Origin: Liolophura sinensis | Taxonomy: Eukaryota; Mollusca; Polyplacophora; Chitonida; Chitonidae | DNA: 64,000 nucleotides | Direction of reading: 5' to 3' | NCBI RefSeq assembly: GCF_032854445.1 | Contig: NC_088295.1 | Coordinates: forward strand, 44,935,385 to 44,999,384 | Shown: in pieces, positions 10,960 to 24,754 of the stretch | How positions within the stretch are numbered: position 1 is the first letter of the stretch | Layout: every line of letters begins with the position of its first letter | Program-made: the position numbers and the translations under genes | The notes under the pieces: model-generated | Seen by the model: only the letters and a program-made list of their open reading frames with translations | What the model was told of the DNA's origin: nothing | The model's database searches: none

Positions 10960-13470
10960 GGGGGAAAATAAATATGATGTACACACTGAGTGGTACTCGG
11001 GAGAGGGCTATCATTAGAACAAATTATTAAATTTGTGTATCTTAAATTTCACTGAATAAGATGTAAAGCTGGAATAAAAGGATGAGAAAATTTTCCAAAA
11101 AACCTAAAATTCAAAAGAAAAGGTATATTAGACATCATATCAATTACATCCACGCATCGTGTAGGAGTGCTCCACCATCATGAAGTATCGGCTCACAGTT
11201 GCTGCCAGTCGTGGTCGACCTACATGTACCAAAACTGAATCTTACCAGATCAGACGCCACCAGTAGCTCACAATCATAATGTTTTAATTCTCAAACTTTA
11301 CAACATGAGCGCTATGCATAGGTCGACTGCGTAGAGTCGTAACCACTTGCTTATAATAACAAGTCATCCTACACCCTGCTTTAATATAGTACGTTAAAAT
11401 ACATTAATGCATTTCAGTTAGATTAAGAGGCTCTCACCGTAGAAGAAAATCCCAATGCCCTTATATTTATAATGCTAAATTACAAAGACACTGTTTCAAA
11501 ATCACCATAAAATTACCCCAATCCAGTCAAACAACAGTGATATCGCCCAACCATTTCTTGACGTATTGGGCCTCTAAAGATTTGACACCGGACAAAGACG
11601 GTATATGGGTTACTCTATTTCACCGCTGTTTAAGACCATACTTGAGAATATTTTGCTTGCCCTGCGTGCTACTAGTGTACTGTTTTAGCCGCTGTCGTAC
11701 ACTGTTTATCTGACGCACCTCCTAACTTCAAACAGCAAGAGCTGAATTCATACCACTATCAGTACAGGGTTTATCAAGCCAGTTTAGATATACCATGTTG
11801 TATGTTGCCTTCCTAAAGCTGATTATCTAGACAAATGTACACACGGTTTCAAAGCTTCTTCTACGCGGTGTCAAGTGTCTGTCGAGAAAAGTCCAGGACA
11901 ATCACTTTCAAGCAAATCGTGATACCATACAAGTACACTACCATTCCATATTCACACAACAAAGCTGCTATTTTAGGTAGGAACTGATTTGCCACAGGCA
12001 ATATTTGTGTGAAAGAAGGTCAAGAAATCTTGTCCTGTAACCTGTTCTTCAATTCACTCAACTTGATCCTGATCGAATATTATTTCATTCCCAACAATAC
12101 CTGAACACAAAACTGGCTTCAGGACACCCAGTAGAGGGTACTTTACTTGGTCACTAAACTGACTTTTAATGCCATCAACATTTATTCTCTACCATAGCAC
12201 AGAAACCATTCCTGACTTCTATCCACAATTTGCTAGGTTTACCATTAAGTCTCTTAATACGACCTCCGGCTATGGTAAAGGTACCATACCAGTGTCAAGA
12301 CAGACCATAGCTTCACTACTACAGTCTTGTCACGGATTACGTTGACGCCAGACTTACAATGCTTTATGGCAGAGAAACCCCTTGGCTTCCTGACAGTGAA
12401 TGGTCCAAGGGATTAACCCTTCCCCTCACACCCAGGTTCCGCAATTTGCCCCCTAATCAGGTTAAACCCTAAGTCCCGACACTCTATCCTCTTAAATTAC
12501 CAGCCATAAAACACTAGAATAACTGATAAGATCTAAACCTGATGAGATTGTCTTGTCCAGGTTATTTGTCAGCATTGAACAGTTTTAGTCACACCATTCC
12601 TCAACAAACAATGCTTTATGCCTCCAGCCTGATATGATCATAAGCTGACATATGATCTCCAATTAAGCTTGATCAAGTGACCTTGACTTTTAGCATTTCC
12701 ACAGCTTACTCTACAGGCCATTGTCTGTGACCAGTGTTAAACCTGTTATTATGCATTCCACTGCTCAGGCACCTTTCAGATGAGACTCGATTAAATCTAC
12801 ACTAATTGTAGTATACATATATGCTTGTACATCGTACGGCTCAGACAGTTAAAGTGCTTTTTCGCGCGATGGTCAGGCCTTGACCAATAAGGTCTCTTGT
12901 TTGTATCCAGCTCTCCTTGGTCTGAGAGTCACTATGTCAGCAGGTTTGTCAGAAAGGTGAAAAGTTTACTCCAAGCTCTCCGGTTCCCACTAAACGACAA
13001 TGCCCATAGCTTTCATATAACTGAAAAATTTGTGAGTATTTAAGAAAAATTTAAGCACCAATAAAACTAAATTAATAACATTGCAATATATGTAGCTCAA
13101 CTCCCTAACTTTGTTGACAAAAGACCGGTTAAATGAAGGCAACGGACTGGAAGCTATGGAATAGACAGCACAACCAAACTGCACTCAGTTGATCATGTAT
13201 CTCAGTTCTAATATGTACGATGTATATCAGAATGTAACGTATAACCTTAGTGTGAAATCAGTAATTTAGCCCCAATTAATGTGGCAAAATTTGAATCCAT
13301 ACATCATTTGTGATAGATGTATATATCCATCATCAATTAGCGAGTTCATCTGTATGAATGACCTGATCTGGACAAATCAAAAGATACATTTATATTACTT
13401 TTTGATTGGCGTTTTTCACTTATGAAGATATGAAGACAATCAGCTTTATAAAGGATGTGACCAGTCATTC
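10960..13470. other. No gene recognised; moderate-GC stretches at 12.2-12.6 and 12.85-12.95 kb
   Basis: A minus-strand 32-base segment ending at donor GCATT|GTAAGT near 12,358 could be a microexon, but support is too weak to call. The segment at 12,860-12,960 (GTTTGTATCCAGCTCTCC) may be an old tRNA-like repeat. Confidence 0.4.
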
Positions 13471-13479
13471 AAGTCTTTG

Positions 13480-13632
13480 TATTTATTTATTTATTTGATT
13501 GGTGTTTTACGCCGTACTCAAGAATATTTCACTTATACGACGGCGGCCAGCATTATGGTGGGAGGAAACCAGGCAGGGCCCGGGGGAAAACCCACGACCA
13601 TCCGCAGGTTGCTGGCAGACCTTCCCACGTAG
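13480..13632 (-). mobile_element. SINE family A, 3' half
   Basis: A well-preserved body from TATTTATTTGATTGGTG to CAGACCTTCCCACGTA. It is among the copies closest to consensus and lacks the tRNA-like head. Confidence 0.9.
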
Positions 13633-13639
13633 GCTAAGA

Positions 13640-16600
13640 CTTTGTAAGATTTTTGAGTGTCTACTTCATATACATATTGGGTCTTCACTATCTAACTCCA
13701 TTTTTGCCACATAAACACTAAGGAAGTCAATTACACCTAACGGAGACAAAACAAACCATACAGGATTCAATACACAGGAATTATCCCATACTGATATCCG
13801 GTCAACCCACAAAATAACCTTTCAACAGAAAGCTCAATTAAAGCTGCATAGCCAATGGCAAGAGATATTTAAATGTCTGGTGCGGAAACCAAAATAACCT
13901 GTGTGTGGTCCACTCCATCCGTGTCCACATAGTTACAAAAGTGGACAGAGTCAAGCTGTCTAAAAGAAGAGCAACCTGTGGCTGAGACAGGGACTGCCAA
14001 GCAGGAAAACATGGTCACGCCAACATGTAACGGTATCGCAACCAAATCACAGCTCTGCCGAGGCCCAATTCCGTCAAGACGAAAAAGAGAAAATTGTTTC
14101 ATTTTTCCAATTAGAGTTACAAAGGCCAGGGTAACAGATGGAAAAAGATAAAAGCCCTAATGGTTCTCAGACATGCGCCTGTTCAGTTCCTCTACACTCG
14201 GACACAAGACACGATTAGAAGCCATTTTAATTGGATGTCAACCCACAACACACGGGATTTCTCAATTAATAGGTTTTCACGCACACACACATATTTTACA
14301 TCCTCAGTAAATAGCTATAAATCTTTCCATGAATTAGCCTACAAAGAGAAAAAAAATCACCATGGAAACTGATACAAGGGCATGGGTATGTATATACAGA
14401 TTCTATTTACAACTTATTCTATTCCATCAAGCCACACTGGGGCCATATTCAGATACAACTTTCACTTTGCAGATATAGCAAATACTGTGCTTTAATTTTC
14501 AGATATATAAAATGTATGTGCATCCTTTGCCAACATTTTGCTTATCTTCAGCATCAGGAAGTCAAGTTTAAATTTTTTAGTGGGATTCTATAGGAAATAT
14601 CTGCATGCAGACGGAAACGAATGAATTTAACCTTTAAGGCCAATTTCATAACACATAACTCAGAGCTTTTCACTTACATGCACATGTAGGATGAGAAAAG
14701 CATGTTTAGGAGCCAACGCCTGCAGAGAAATACACCTGAACATTTGTGCAGTAATTATGGAGCTAAGATTCAAACTATTAATGATCATACATCTCACAAT
14801 AATGAAAATTATTCACCTGGTGGTTTCTTGTTTTTTTGTTTTTCTGCCCATTGGTTAATTGGTTTCAAATCATATGATCTGAGAGTGGGAAAAAAATCTG
14901 AAAAAAGTGATCCTCGTCAATGGCTGAGATACAGATGCAAGCCGTCTGCCAAGCTGTTGTTGTTGTTTCTGGATTCTCACCACCACAAAAATATGAGTGA
15001 ATTTAAGGAATCACCCGCTCTAACAGTTCATGGGTAACATTAGAAGTCGTCAACACTTCTTTGACCACTAATTATTTCAAAAATATTGTGTGCATATTAG
15101 TATATCACATAAGCTCGTCAGCAACTCAACGAAGGTTGGTGGTTTTTAATACCTCAGGCACGCTGGTTTCCTTCACCCATAAAACTCACCAACATTGCAT
15201 ACATGAAAAATTCTTTGGTATTGACTACTGCTTTTATGCAAATTACAGACAAACTTTGATGAACAATTAATAATATGCAAATCATAATAATATGTACATC
15301 ATAATGGTGGAAGACAAATGGACTTAAACATAATGTCACCAAGGCTCCACGAAATTTGCTGAAATCTGCAAATTCCATGTCTAAGGCCAAATTTGAACCC
15401 AAACATCATGTGTGCTGGGAACTTAAAGATGAGCATATCTTTCAACCCCTTGGCAAGACAAATGAATGTCTACTAAAAATAACATCTTTGGAATGCTAAA
15501 GTCACTGCTAGTTTTTCTTTTTTTCTGAAGGCATCAAGAAGTATTAATGAAGCTGTCTGGCAACACAGACTCAGACAAAGGTAAACAGGTCCCTTGTGAT
15601 CGAGGTGTATTGAAATTAAGTTGGAATACGATGACATATGTCAGATTGATTGACTACCCAGCTGAATGGTTGGTTAGTGCTAGACAGGCAGATATTTTGA
15701 CACAGCCAGTTTCTCCACTGCCGCCATTGCCTCTCCTGGCAATCTCTCCATTATTTTTCAATCAGTTCAGGGCGACCTGAAACCGTGATGTTATTCATCA
15801 GGTGCCAGTGATGAGTCTGTGAGAGATAGAGAGAGATTTACATGACTTACATTCCCCAAAATAATGATTACACAATATTCGATTCACCAAGTGACCTTAA
15901 CTTAAAGGTCAGACAGATCTGTTCATGCTACATTATCAATCCAGAGGCTTTGTCTCCCACATCCATATGCTATACAAAATCAAGTGAGCATCCTACCTAT
16001 ATTGAGTCACAATTACTTCTATATGATTTTACACATTTGTTACAAAGAAATGGTAAAATTGATCATAATAGTTTCCTTCAATCCTGTCCCAAGAAAATCT
16101 GAAACTGTTTTCTGGGATAACAAGCCCCCTTAAGAATTTCACAAATGTTGACTATTGGACATATGTTGCAAGTCTTTTGATGAAAATAATATTCTTAATT
16201 CCAAGAATATGTGTGTGCCGTATTAATAAGACAAAATGGAGACCAAAAAAAGAGAACAGAACTACAATCATTTACACAGATGGGGACAAAAGCATACAGT
16301 ATAGCCTTTTGACAATAACATATAATGTTGTGAATTACAACTCACCAGAAATAGTTTCATACAATTAATGTAAAGTAGAATTGTCAAAATTAAGGTTTTG
16401 ATGAAATGCAGCCTGAATATGTCTAAATGTGAGCAGTCTGAACAGTTTTGAACATAAACATGCCTGTCTCCAGCTTCTTATATCCGAGGGAATATGTACA
16501 TGTATATTGTACATGACTTGTGTTACATCTCCATGTAGAATAAAGGGATAACAACTAGTTTTTCCATACCCAGTTGCGTCCCCTGAATTCTCATCACAAT

Positions 16601-17900
16601 GCAGAAGTCATAAAGCTTGAAAGCACTGCACGCAGAATTTCTTTCACAGCAGAATGATAGAGTGGTTATCAGCCCCTGGTTGACAGCCGATTGCCGTAAT
16701 AAAAACACACGTTTGTGCATCAAAAAGCAGTATCAGGCTGAGCTGGTGGGGAAAATCTATGTCATACACAACGGAAAATATATAAAATGTCACGGAAAAT
16801 CTCCAAAGTGTCTGAGTAGTGTAACAGGCAGATCTGTCACATGACAACGAGGCAGGTGATTCGCAACAACAAATACAATGTCTGACATACTGGTGTGAAG
16901 GAGAGAACACGATATCACATACATACATGTATGAAAGCTTTGCACTAATGATAAATGTTTGCATGTGATGAAGCCTGTAGATTTGTTAATGTACTATATA
17001 GTATATGCCTGTTACAATTACTAACTGCACTTGAGATATGCATATGATGGCCAATAAATATAGCAGTACAACTGTCGCATTTAAACAGTGTACTGGTATA
17101 AGTTACAAAATACACCTGGTGTAGGTGACATTTCAGGGTAATATCTCCTAAAGAAGTTCAGCCTCCAAATTGTTGAACTTTCAGAAAAAAAAAAAGAAAA
17201 AAAAAAACATACCACACTTCACAAAGAAAAAAACTTAGTTTCATAAAAATTTCTTTCATTAAAACCTGCTAGATAAAATCGTTTTATTTACAATTATAAC
17301 AAAAAAATAAACCATTTTTTTTTTTGTTATAGATGGCATGACTCTTAAAATTTGGTATTATAACCTTCAATTTTTCTTTTCTTGATACTTGTATGCATGG
17401 CCCTGCAAATGCATATACGCTGATTGGAATACATAACAAGCAAATATGATTCTTTAACCTTGCCCTGAAGATGGTCTATGGACAGGACACCGGCAGAATT
17501 ACATGTATTTATTACCAAATGAATTATTATGGTGTAACCCCAATGCTAAAACTTTACTACTCTCATTAAAATGAAAGTTAAAGTTACATCTACATATATG
17601 GTGTACGTCTCCTTTTACTGGTGAAAACGTTCATGTTGCATTGAACAGGTTCAATAAATCTTGTGTCAGACCTTTGAGCCATTGGTTAAAACAGTTTTTT
17701 TTAAATTAAAATAGCAATTATTCTTCTTATGTAGACAAGGTACAAGTTTTAAGACTACATTTATGAAGTAAGTTTAGAATTAATAGTTTTAGATTCGTTA
17801 AGTCATACTCCCTTTAATTAGTAAGATTTGGCTTTAAAAAATTACATGTAACCTATCATGGCATATTCTATGACACCAATTAGTAATCCCTTCACTGGCA
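13640..17900. other. No gene recognised; one protein-like stretch at 13.87-14.07 kb
   Basis: The minus-strand frame at 13,869-14,102 includes QLDSVHFCNYVDTDGVDHTQ after CTTCTTTTAG, but the following GTTATT is a poor donor, so no exon is called. The remainder is AT-rich. Two poly-A tracts lie near 17,185-17,206. Confidence 0.4.
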
Positions 17901-17909
17901 ATATTACAG

Positions 17910-18110
17910 ATGTCCCACAAGGACCACTTCAGGGCTTCAAATCCTATGTACTTACAGAAGACTATCAAAGCCGTATCTAAACGTGAGAATAGCTATGCTG
18001 TAGATGTGAATTTGACAGCTTCTGGAAGCTCAGTTTCTTCCACCAACCAGTGCACTTCACCACCAGCTGTCAGAGAGACCCATCACTTCCTGCCACAGGC
18101 CTCCTCATAA
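17910..18110 (+). CDS. Candidate terminal exon on the plus strand (unidentified)
   Basis: The acceptor CACTGGCAATATTACAG leads into a 66-codon open frame beginning MSHKDHFRASNPMYLQKTIK and ending RETHHFLPQASS, then TAA. It is polar with several SS and ST pairs, like a cytoplasmic tail. A second frame (VPQGPLQGFKSY...) is open for only 22 codons. The 78-bp satellite begins about 110 bases later and would fall in the 3'UTR or beyond; an AATAAA occurs near 19,200. No family is recognised. Confidence 0.35.
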   Translation: MSHKDHFRASNPMYLQKTIKAVSKRENSYAVDVNLTASGSSVSSTNQCTSPPAVRETHHFLPQASS

Positions 18111-18221
18111 CAAACACAGCAGCCTTTATCAGGGTTACTGTAAATTTCTGATTAGTACCACACTGTGCGCACTACTACCTACATGTATATTCAATTGAAT
18201 CCAGCCCCTTCTGTTTCGACA

Positions 18222-19095
18222 GATTCACTGTTACATGAGAATACAAACATATCCTCCATGACTGAATTGTAACACATACATGTACATGTAGTTTATACGG
18301 ATTCACTGTTACACGAGAATACAAACATATCCTCAATGACTGAATTGTAATGCATACATGTACATGTAGTTTATACGGATTCACTGTTACACGAGAATAC
18401 AAACATATCCTCAATGACTGAATTGTAATGCATACATGTACATGTAGTATATACGGATTCACTGTTACATGAGAATACAAACATATCCTCCATGACTGAA
18501 TTGTAATGCATACATGTACATGTAGTTTATACGGATTCACTGTTACACGAGAATACAAACATATCCTCCATGACTGAATTGTAACGCATACATGTACATG
18601 TAGTATATACGAATTCACTGTTACATGAGAATACAAACATGACTGAATTGTAATGCATACATGTACATGTAGTTTATACGGATTCACTGTTACACGAGAA
18701 TACAAACATATCCTCAATGACTGAATTGTAACACATACATGTACATGTAGTATATACGGATTCACTGTTACATGAGAATACAAACATATCCTCAATGACT
18801 GAATTGTAATGCATACATGTACATGTAGTTTATACGGATTCACTGTTACATGAGAATACAAACATATCCTCAATGACTGAATTGTAACACATACATGTAC
18901 ATGTAGTTTATACGGATTCACTGTTACATGAGAATACAAACATATCTCCATGACTGAATTGTAACGCATACATGTACATGTAGTTTATACAGATTCACTG
19001 TTACAAAAGAATACAAACATATCCTCAATGACTGAATTGTAACGCATACATGTACATGTAGTTTATACGCATTCACTGTTACACGAGAATGCATC
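18222..19095. repeat. 78-bp satellite, about 11 copies
   Basis: The unit begins GATTCACTGTTACACGAGAA, continues TACAAACATATCCTCAATGA and CTGAATTGTAATGCATACAT, and ends GTACATGTAGTTTATACG. Copies are highly similar, with small changes such as TCCTCCATG for TCCTCAATG. One copy near 18,600 lacks the ATATCCTCA part. The unit contains the palindromic ACATGTACATGT. A 264-residue minus-strand open frame arises only because 78 is divisible by three. Confidence 0.95.
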
Positions 19096-19681
19096 ATAAA
19101 CTACAAACTCAATGACTGAATCCTCATATATGTACAGAGTAATTCTCACAGATCCACACTGTTACATGTACGTCACACAGAGGTCAAAACTTGATTCAAA
19201 ATAAACATGATGACTCCAAATTGAGTGCAGGTCACCAAAAAGATGACATTTTATCATGCAAATATTAATAATTTCAGTAACATAAATGGCAGTTGGTCGC
19301 CCCAAACTAAACAACCTGTATTAAAACTAACAAGTAAATTAAACAAAAACATGATGGTTTACCAATAAAAAGTGCAGTTTTCATATAAATTTCTTTCACT
19401 CACAGACTTTGAAATCAAAGTTCTTTGAAAGCATCATTTTGAGATGCATTTTTAAAATTTCTTTATGAACAGTCACAATGTCATCATTAAACTTTGGGAT
19501 CAGGGCCTTTAATGTTTTTTCTAGATATGGCCCTGTTATTGTTTTCCAATATTGGATTCATATCATATGACTCATTTAAATCATATTGGAAGATCTCAAT
19601 ATTTGTTGAGGTCATCACTCTGCAGAGCTCAAAATATCCAACATTTTGACCTCTGTCACAGCAGTATGTAACATGAACACT

Positions 19682-19685
<4 letters not shown>

Positions 19686-19715
<30 letters not shown>

Positions 19716-19721
19716 CATGTA
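19686..19721. repeat. (ACAT)n microsatellite
   Basis: About nine ACAT units in a row, continuing into ACATGTAT. Confidence 0.95.
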
Positions 19722-20735
19722 TAATGAAATATAACAAGAATTTATTCTTTATATTTGGAAAATTTTTGACAAACACAAATATGCGCTGATAAATTTCAAC
19801 AGCTCAGCATGAAGATTTTTATAGGAACATGCATCCTGTCACCATTTCATTCTGCTAATTCACTTTGCCAAAGGTGAATGAATTAATGTCCAATGAGTAC
19901 CTTTTCCAATGCAATGTCATGTCCAAGCCAGACTGAGCATTGTTCTTGGGTAATGCAAATACTACATTACCAGCTTCCCTACAAATTATCATTGCACTGG
20001 CAGTAGCCTAATGCGTGACAGACTACACAGCTTGAGCCCAAATAACTTCAGGCTGGAAAGGTTTGCCATTTAGGCCTGGACAGAAGTTTGGGAGACTTTG
20101 TGAAGTCAAACCCCAGCCTAACTGGCAGTTCTCCAAGGTATACACACATGCCCTTAATGACCACATGTGGGACTAGTAAATCAGACATGACAGAATGATT
20201 GGGGCATAATGAAAACTGGAAGTACACAAGAAACATATCCTGTCCAAAAAAAAAAAAAAAAAATGACCCAGGTATGAAATATCTACGATCTTCAAGTAAT
20301 TCCACATATAAGTCATATCTTCTAGAGATACACCCATCACCAGGGAACCGTTTTTGTCTGAGGTATTCCTAAATTGTTTTATTGCCTTCTATTTTTTGCT
20401 TCCGGTTTGTACACAAAGACTTGGGGCAAGGAATTTTAATTTTCTCTGGACTATGTGGAAACATGAAAGCTCATCTTCGCAACATATACACCATTATATC
20501 TTTTTTGATTTGGGACAAAGCAAACACACAATTCTCTTAGATTCTGTAGGCTAACTTTTGTATGATTACATGAAAAGAATACAGAGCTGCATGTTTTTTT
20601 GGTTTTGATACCTTTTTCATTATTAATTGAAATATTTTGTGCAGTCAATATGATAAATAGTAAAATCTGTAATTGTAGGACTTGTATGTGCAGTGGCTTG
20701 AAAACCTACATTTATACATAAAACATTTTATGTAA

Positions 20736-20876
20736 TTTATTTATTTATTTGATTGCTGTTTTCCGCCGTACTCAAGAATATTTCACTTATACAATGGCGG
20801 TCAGCATTATGGTGGATGGAAACAAGGTAGAGCCCGCGGGACACCTGCAACCATCCGCACGTTGCTGACAGATCTT
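20736..20876 (-). mobile_element. SINE family A, 3' half
   Basis: Reads TTTATTTGATTGCTGTTTTC and CGCCGTACTCAAGAATATTT, then GGTGGATGGAAACAAGGTAG. It ends in GCTGACAGATCT; the head is missing. Confidence 0.8.
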
Positions 20877-21477
20877 TATATAATTCTTCAACCTTTTCAC
20901 ATGTTTGCAAGGTGATTATTCAAGCATATTCTGAAGGCATTATTCTGGGTTCACTGCACGTAAACAAAAAATTATACTTATGGTAAAGCCCTGAAAATGG
21001 CCAATCAAACCAACATAGTTTTGTCTCCAAAATCAAATTAAAAATGTGAATAAATTGCACTGAAAATTGATCTGGGAAAGAGACAACATCACTGCTCTCT
21101 AAAGTAAAGATTTCTGTTTATAAATAGTTCAGCTGTTCCCATACAAGCAAGTTTTAACATTCGCTATATAATATTGTTTCAAAAGCCATTTTCTAAGATG
21201 TAAGCCACAAACAGGCTTGAACGTGCATACAAACGGCCCATAATTCATGGCAGGGAGTCCCATCGTGACTCCCATTAATGAAGAACCATGCTTCAACAGC
21301 TGGTCCAATGAAATGGTCCAACTATTAATTGTATTACACATCATTTATACCATTCCTTCCACAAGCAATCAAAACTTTAGGCCATGCAAAGCCAACTACA
21401 CAAATGGAAATAAATGAAACTTTCAAGTCAAATGAACACAATAGGTGAATACATGTACTTGTGTATGCGAGTGAGTG

Positions 21478-21820
21478 AGTGCTTGGGGTTTAACGTCGTA
21501 CTCAACAATTTTTCAGTCATATGACGACGAAGGAATCTTTAGGGTGCATGTACCTGTAATGTGCCTCCTTGTAGCAGGACGGATTTCCACCGCTCTTTCA
21601 TTTAGTGCTGCTTCACTGAGACGACTTACCGAAGGCAAGTAAGCCGCCCCGCCCGAGCCATTATACTGATACGGATCAACCAGTCGTTGCACTATCCCCT
21701 TCATGCTGAACGCCAAGCGAGGAAGTTACAGCTTCCTCTTTTAAAGTCTTAGGTGTGACTCGATCAAGGATTGATCCTGAATCTACCGGTCCCGAAGCGG
21801 ATGAAATTGGGTGCAGTGAG
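21478..21820 (-). mobile_element. SINE family B, nearly full length
   Basis: On the minus strand the copy runs from a decayed tRNA-like head (CGGGACCGGTAGATTCAGGA, TCAATCCTTGATCG) through TTTAAAAGAGGAAGCTGTAA to the 3' end ACGACGTTAAACCCCAAGCA. It is about 75-80% alike by eye to the plus-strand copy at 29,331. Confidence 0.85.
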
Positions 21821-21940
21821 CCTATCAAGATTACTCAAGAAATTAAATGACAATTGATACTCAATTGTAAATGCCATTCTACTAAATCATCTAAACCGTA
21901 TGTGTGGATGATCATTTCCCCATGCTCTACACAGTTTCCT

Positions 21941-21986
21941 CCCACCATAATGATAAAACACCACTGAAAAAAATAAACGAATAAAT
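21941..21986 (+). mobile_element. SINE family A, short deleted remnant
   Basis: CAGTTTCCTCCCACCATAAT runs straight into AAAACACCACTG and an A-rich tail, so the segment in between has been deleted. Confidence 0.5.
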
Positions 21987-22227
21987 TAATTTAAACCGCA
22001 TTAAATGTGCAAAGAACAGACATTCCTTTGCAATGTTTCTGTTCCATGGAGCAATTAACTAATTTTCAGTGAGAACTCTAGCAAGCTTATTAGTTTTCAG
22101 TTAATTGTTTTCACAAAATAAGGAAATTAAGATCCTGGATCTAACATTGTACAATACCAAGATGAGCCTCAGACTTATTTGCAGTTTAATATCTGTGTAA
22201 ACAGGTCTGAAATTCTTTCATATCTGC

Positions 22228-22425
22228 CTGTACATCTCCTTTTTCCTTCTCCATTATTTTTTCTTCTTCACTATTTTTCCTTCTTTATTATTTTTTCCTT
22301 CTTCACTATTTTTCCTTCTTCATTATTTTTTCCTTCTTCACTATTTTTCCTTCTTCATTATTTTTCCTCCTTCATTATTTTTCCTTCTTCACTATTTTTC
22401 CTTCTTCATTATTTTTTCCCTTTCT
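22228..22425. repeat. TTCTTC-rich pyrimidine minisatellite
   Basis: The array alternates CTTCTTCACTATTTTTC and CTTCTTCATTATTTTTTC in units of about 16-18 bases, paired into units of roughly 36. One strand is almost wholly pyrimidine plus short ATTA or ACTA breaks. The frame across it (Phe, Leu, Ser, Ile only) is not a credible protein. Confidence 0.85.
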
Positions 22426-22489
22426 TGATTACACAGCTACTGTATGAAGATAACCAGCCTACTTATTTCTGTGGATTAAATTAATTTTT

Positions 22490-24750
22490 GGACAATAAAC
22501 ACTGCAATTTGCGTTCAATTGTGTATTTTAATGAATCTTGAAGAATTTGTTTGTACTGAAAACTTGATACATGCCACTATTATGTATCCCTCCCAAAAGA
22601 CCAGAGAGCCATACATGATTTCACCTTTGGAACTGAACACGAATAGCCTTCAATCTGTGTTTAATATTACAATAAAATCTGAGGCTTCTTTGAGCAGGAA
22701 TGTTCTTGTAATAAATACCCAGTGCAGGGTGTACCTTGATCATAAACAGGTCCCAAAATAGTTCCCTCGTCACAAGACTGGCAATTTATGCCTGGAACCA
22801 TTCAACTGGGAAACTGTGGAGAAAGTATCAAACGGGATCTAATCAGAACTAGTAATGGCTGCCAGACATAGATACAATAAACAGACGAGACAAAGGCATA
22901 GTCAACACTGCACGATAATGCCGTCTGGAAGTCAACAAAGGGGTGTTTGATGTTTACAAAAGTAACTTTTATCTCAATGAAAAAGATGCATGTTTGTTGT
23001 TAGTGTTTATAGATTCAATGATGTCAGATATTAAGCTATGACAGCTAGATACCTTCCTTGAATGCTAGAACTATGAAAGCTGCATGATGTCTACTTTCTG
23101 TAACAGCCAATACATGTACATACACTTACAGATTACAGGTTTCAAAATAGAAATGGCTATAAACTTGTAAATCTACAGCACAAAGAAATGCCAAAATAGT
23201 CCAACTCCAAGAATTTAACAAGGCTTCCTAATGCCTGTTTGTTAGAATCTTGAGTTTCTAATCAGCGGCATCTTCTTAAGAAGCTGTTTAGATGAGTTTG
23301 ACATTTGAGCACTATACACCACAACAAAATGGAAGCAGCAACCTTTGTTATATTTCAGACGCATCGTCGCCACATTTGTGGCGTTGCATAGTGAAGCACT
23401 GCGATCCAGACATTCAGTGTGCTCCCTGAAATCCCACAAGCCATTGAGTAGTCAGTTATATATAGTCAGTTATAGTCAGCATCAACAAGCCTGCGCTCTG
23501 GATTGTTTCCATTGTGTTGCTGAATGTAAAAGCACCAAGACACCTACAACAAGTCAGAGAACCGGGTACTACAATCAGGTCTCCTGCCATGCAACTAAAC
23601 TATTAAGCCGCTTGCCCAGAGAGTAATAAATGTTACAAAATTCAATGTTTACTGTAACAGCCATTTTTAAAGAGACATGAAATTCCAAGCAGAACATCTG
23701 TTGTCAATTGAAGCCCTTGACAGAATATTATTTTCAAGACAGCCACTGGTTGTGGGCCTCTGCTTGGGGACAAAGGACAGCCTGTTGCCAAGAGGACAGA
23801 AGGACAGCTATAATATTGATTAGAAAGGAATGTGGGTAATGGGGGAAGAGGCCACTAGGGTAATGACAATACCACAGAGAGATCCTGTCAAGACAATGGG
23901 CAGATAATACCAGAGAGGATTAACTACATGATTAAACATGGTGGTCAATGGTGCTTTACTTTAGACAAAAGGAGAATTTGTCAAAACGAAAAATTAAAAA
24001 TCTTTCAAGGCTACTATCTCAATGAATTTCACTCCAAATCCTAATACAAGTTCACCAAATGCCATGATTTGGAGGCAAAGATTATTTTCTACAAACTGGC
24101 AAGAACTTGGCAAAAGATATTGTCAGACAAAAGAAAAACACTAAGCTGTACTATTCTTACAAAGTTTCTCCCCTGCAAATATTCAAATTTATCTATACAA
24201 AGTCATATATGCATGTTAAATACTACAAAAAAGGTTTAACAAACAGAGTAAAATCCACATTACCGGATATATTGGTATACGGATAAATAGGTAAACAACA
24301 ATGTTACCAGAGACTTAATGTACCCTGCAACTTATAGCCTTCCTGTTATGTAAACAAAACAGATGACAAAAAATTTATCTACATAAATACAGCTTGCAAA
24401 TGATCTCTATGGCAGATCTGTATAGAGTATGATGAGACATATGATGTAGAGGGATTGAACGCTGCCTTATGTCTTACATATGACTCTGTAACATAGAATG
24501 GTTTCTGTAGGTGGATTGCATCAAGATGTGCTCTAAACATGTTCGGGCCATCTATCACATTTACCATCTACATTCTATCTACATGCATGAAGTGAGCAAA
24601 TACCAAAAAGAACCTAATTATCATATTTTGATACACTAAATGTAAATCCCAGTAAATGTACCATTCACTGCATATTTAACTTATAGCCACATTGCCCTTA
24701 ATAGCATACAAACACTCCTTTTACGTGTACATTAAGAACAGACACATGTC
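22490..24750. other. No gene recognised
   Basis: Unique AT-rich sequence. A moderately GC-rich block at 23,690-23,900 (GACAGCCACTGGTTGTGGGC, GAATGTGGGTAATGGGGGAA) has no open frame and might be a conserved noncoding element; this cannot be tested from one sequence. Confidence 0.4.
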
Positions 24751-24754
24751 CTTC

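Noticed and set aside
13869-14102. 77-codon minus-strand frame with a protein-like end
   Set aside because: The only suitable donor is GTTATT, a poor match, and no partner exon was found.
18175-18969. 264-codon minus-strand open frame
   Set aside because: It lies entirely in the 78-bp satellite and stays open because the unit length is a multiple of three and the consensus has no stop in that frame.
22179-22484. Phe/Leu/Ser-rich membrane-like protein of 101 codons
   Set aside because: It is the translation of a TTCTTC-rich tandem repeat.
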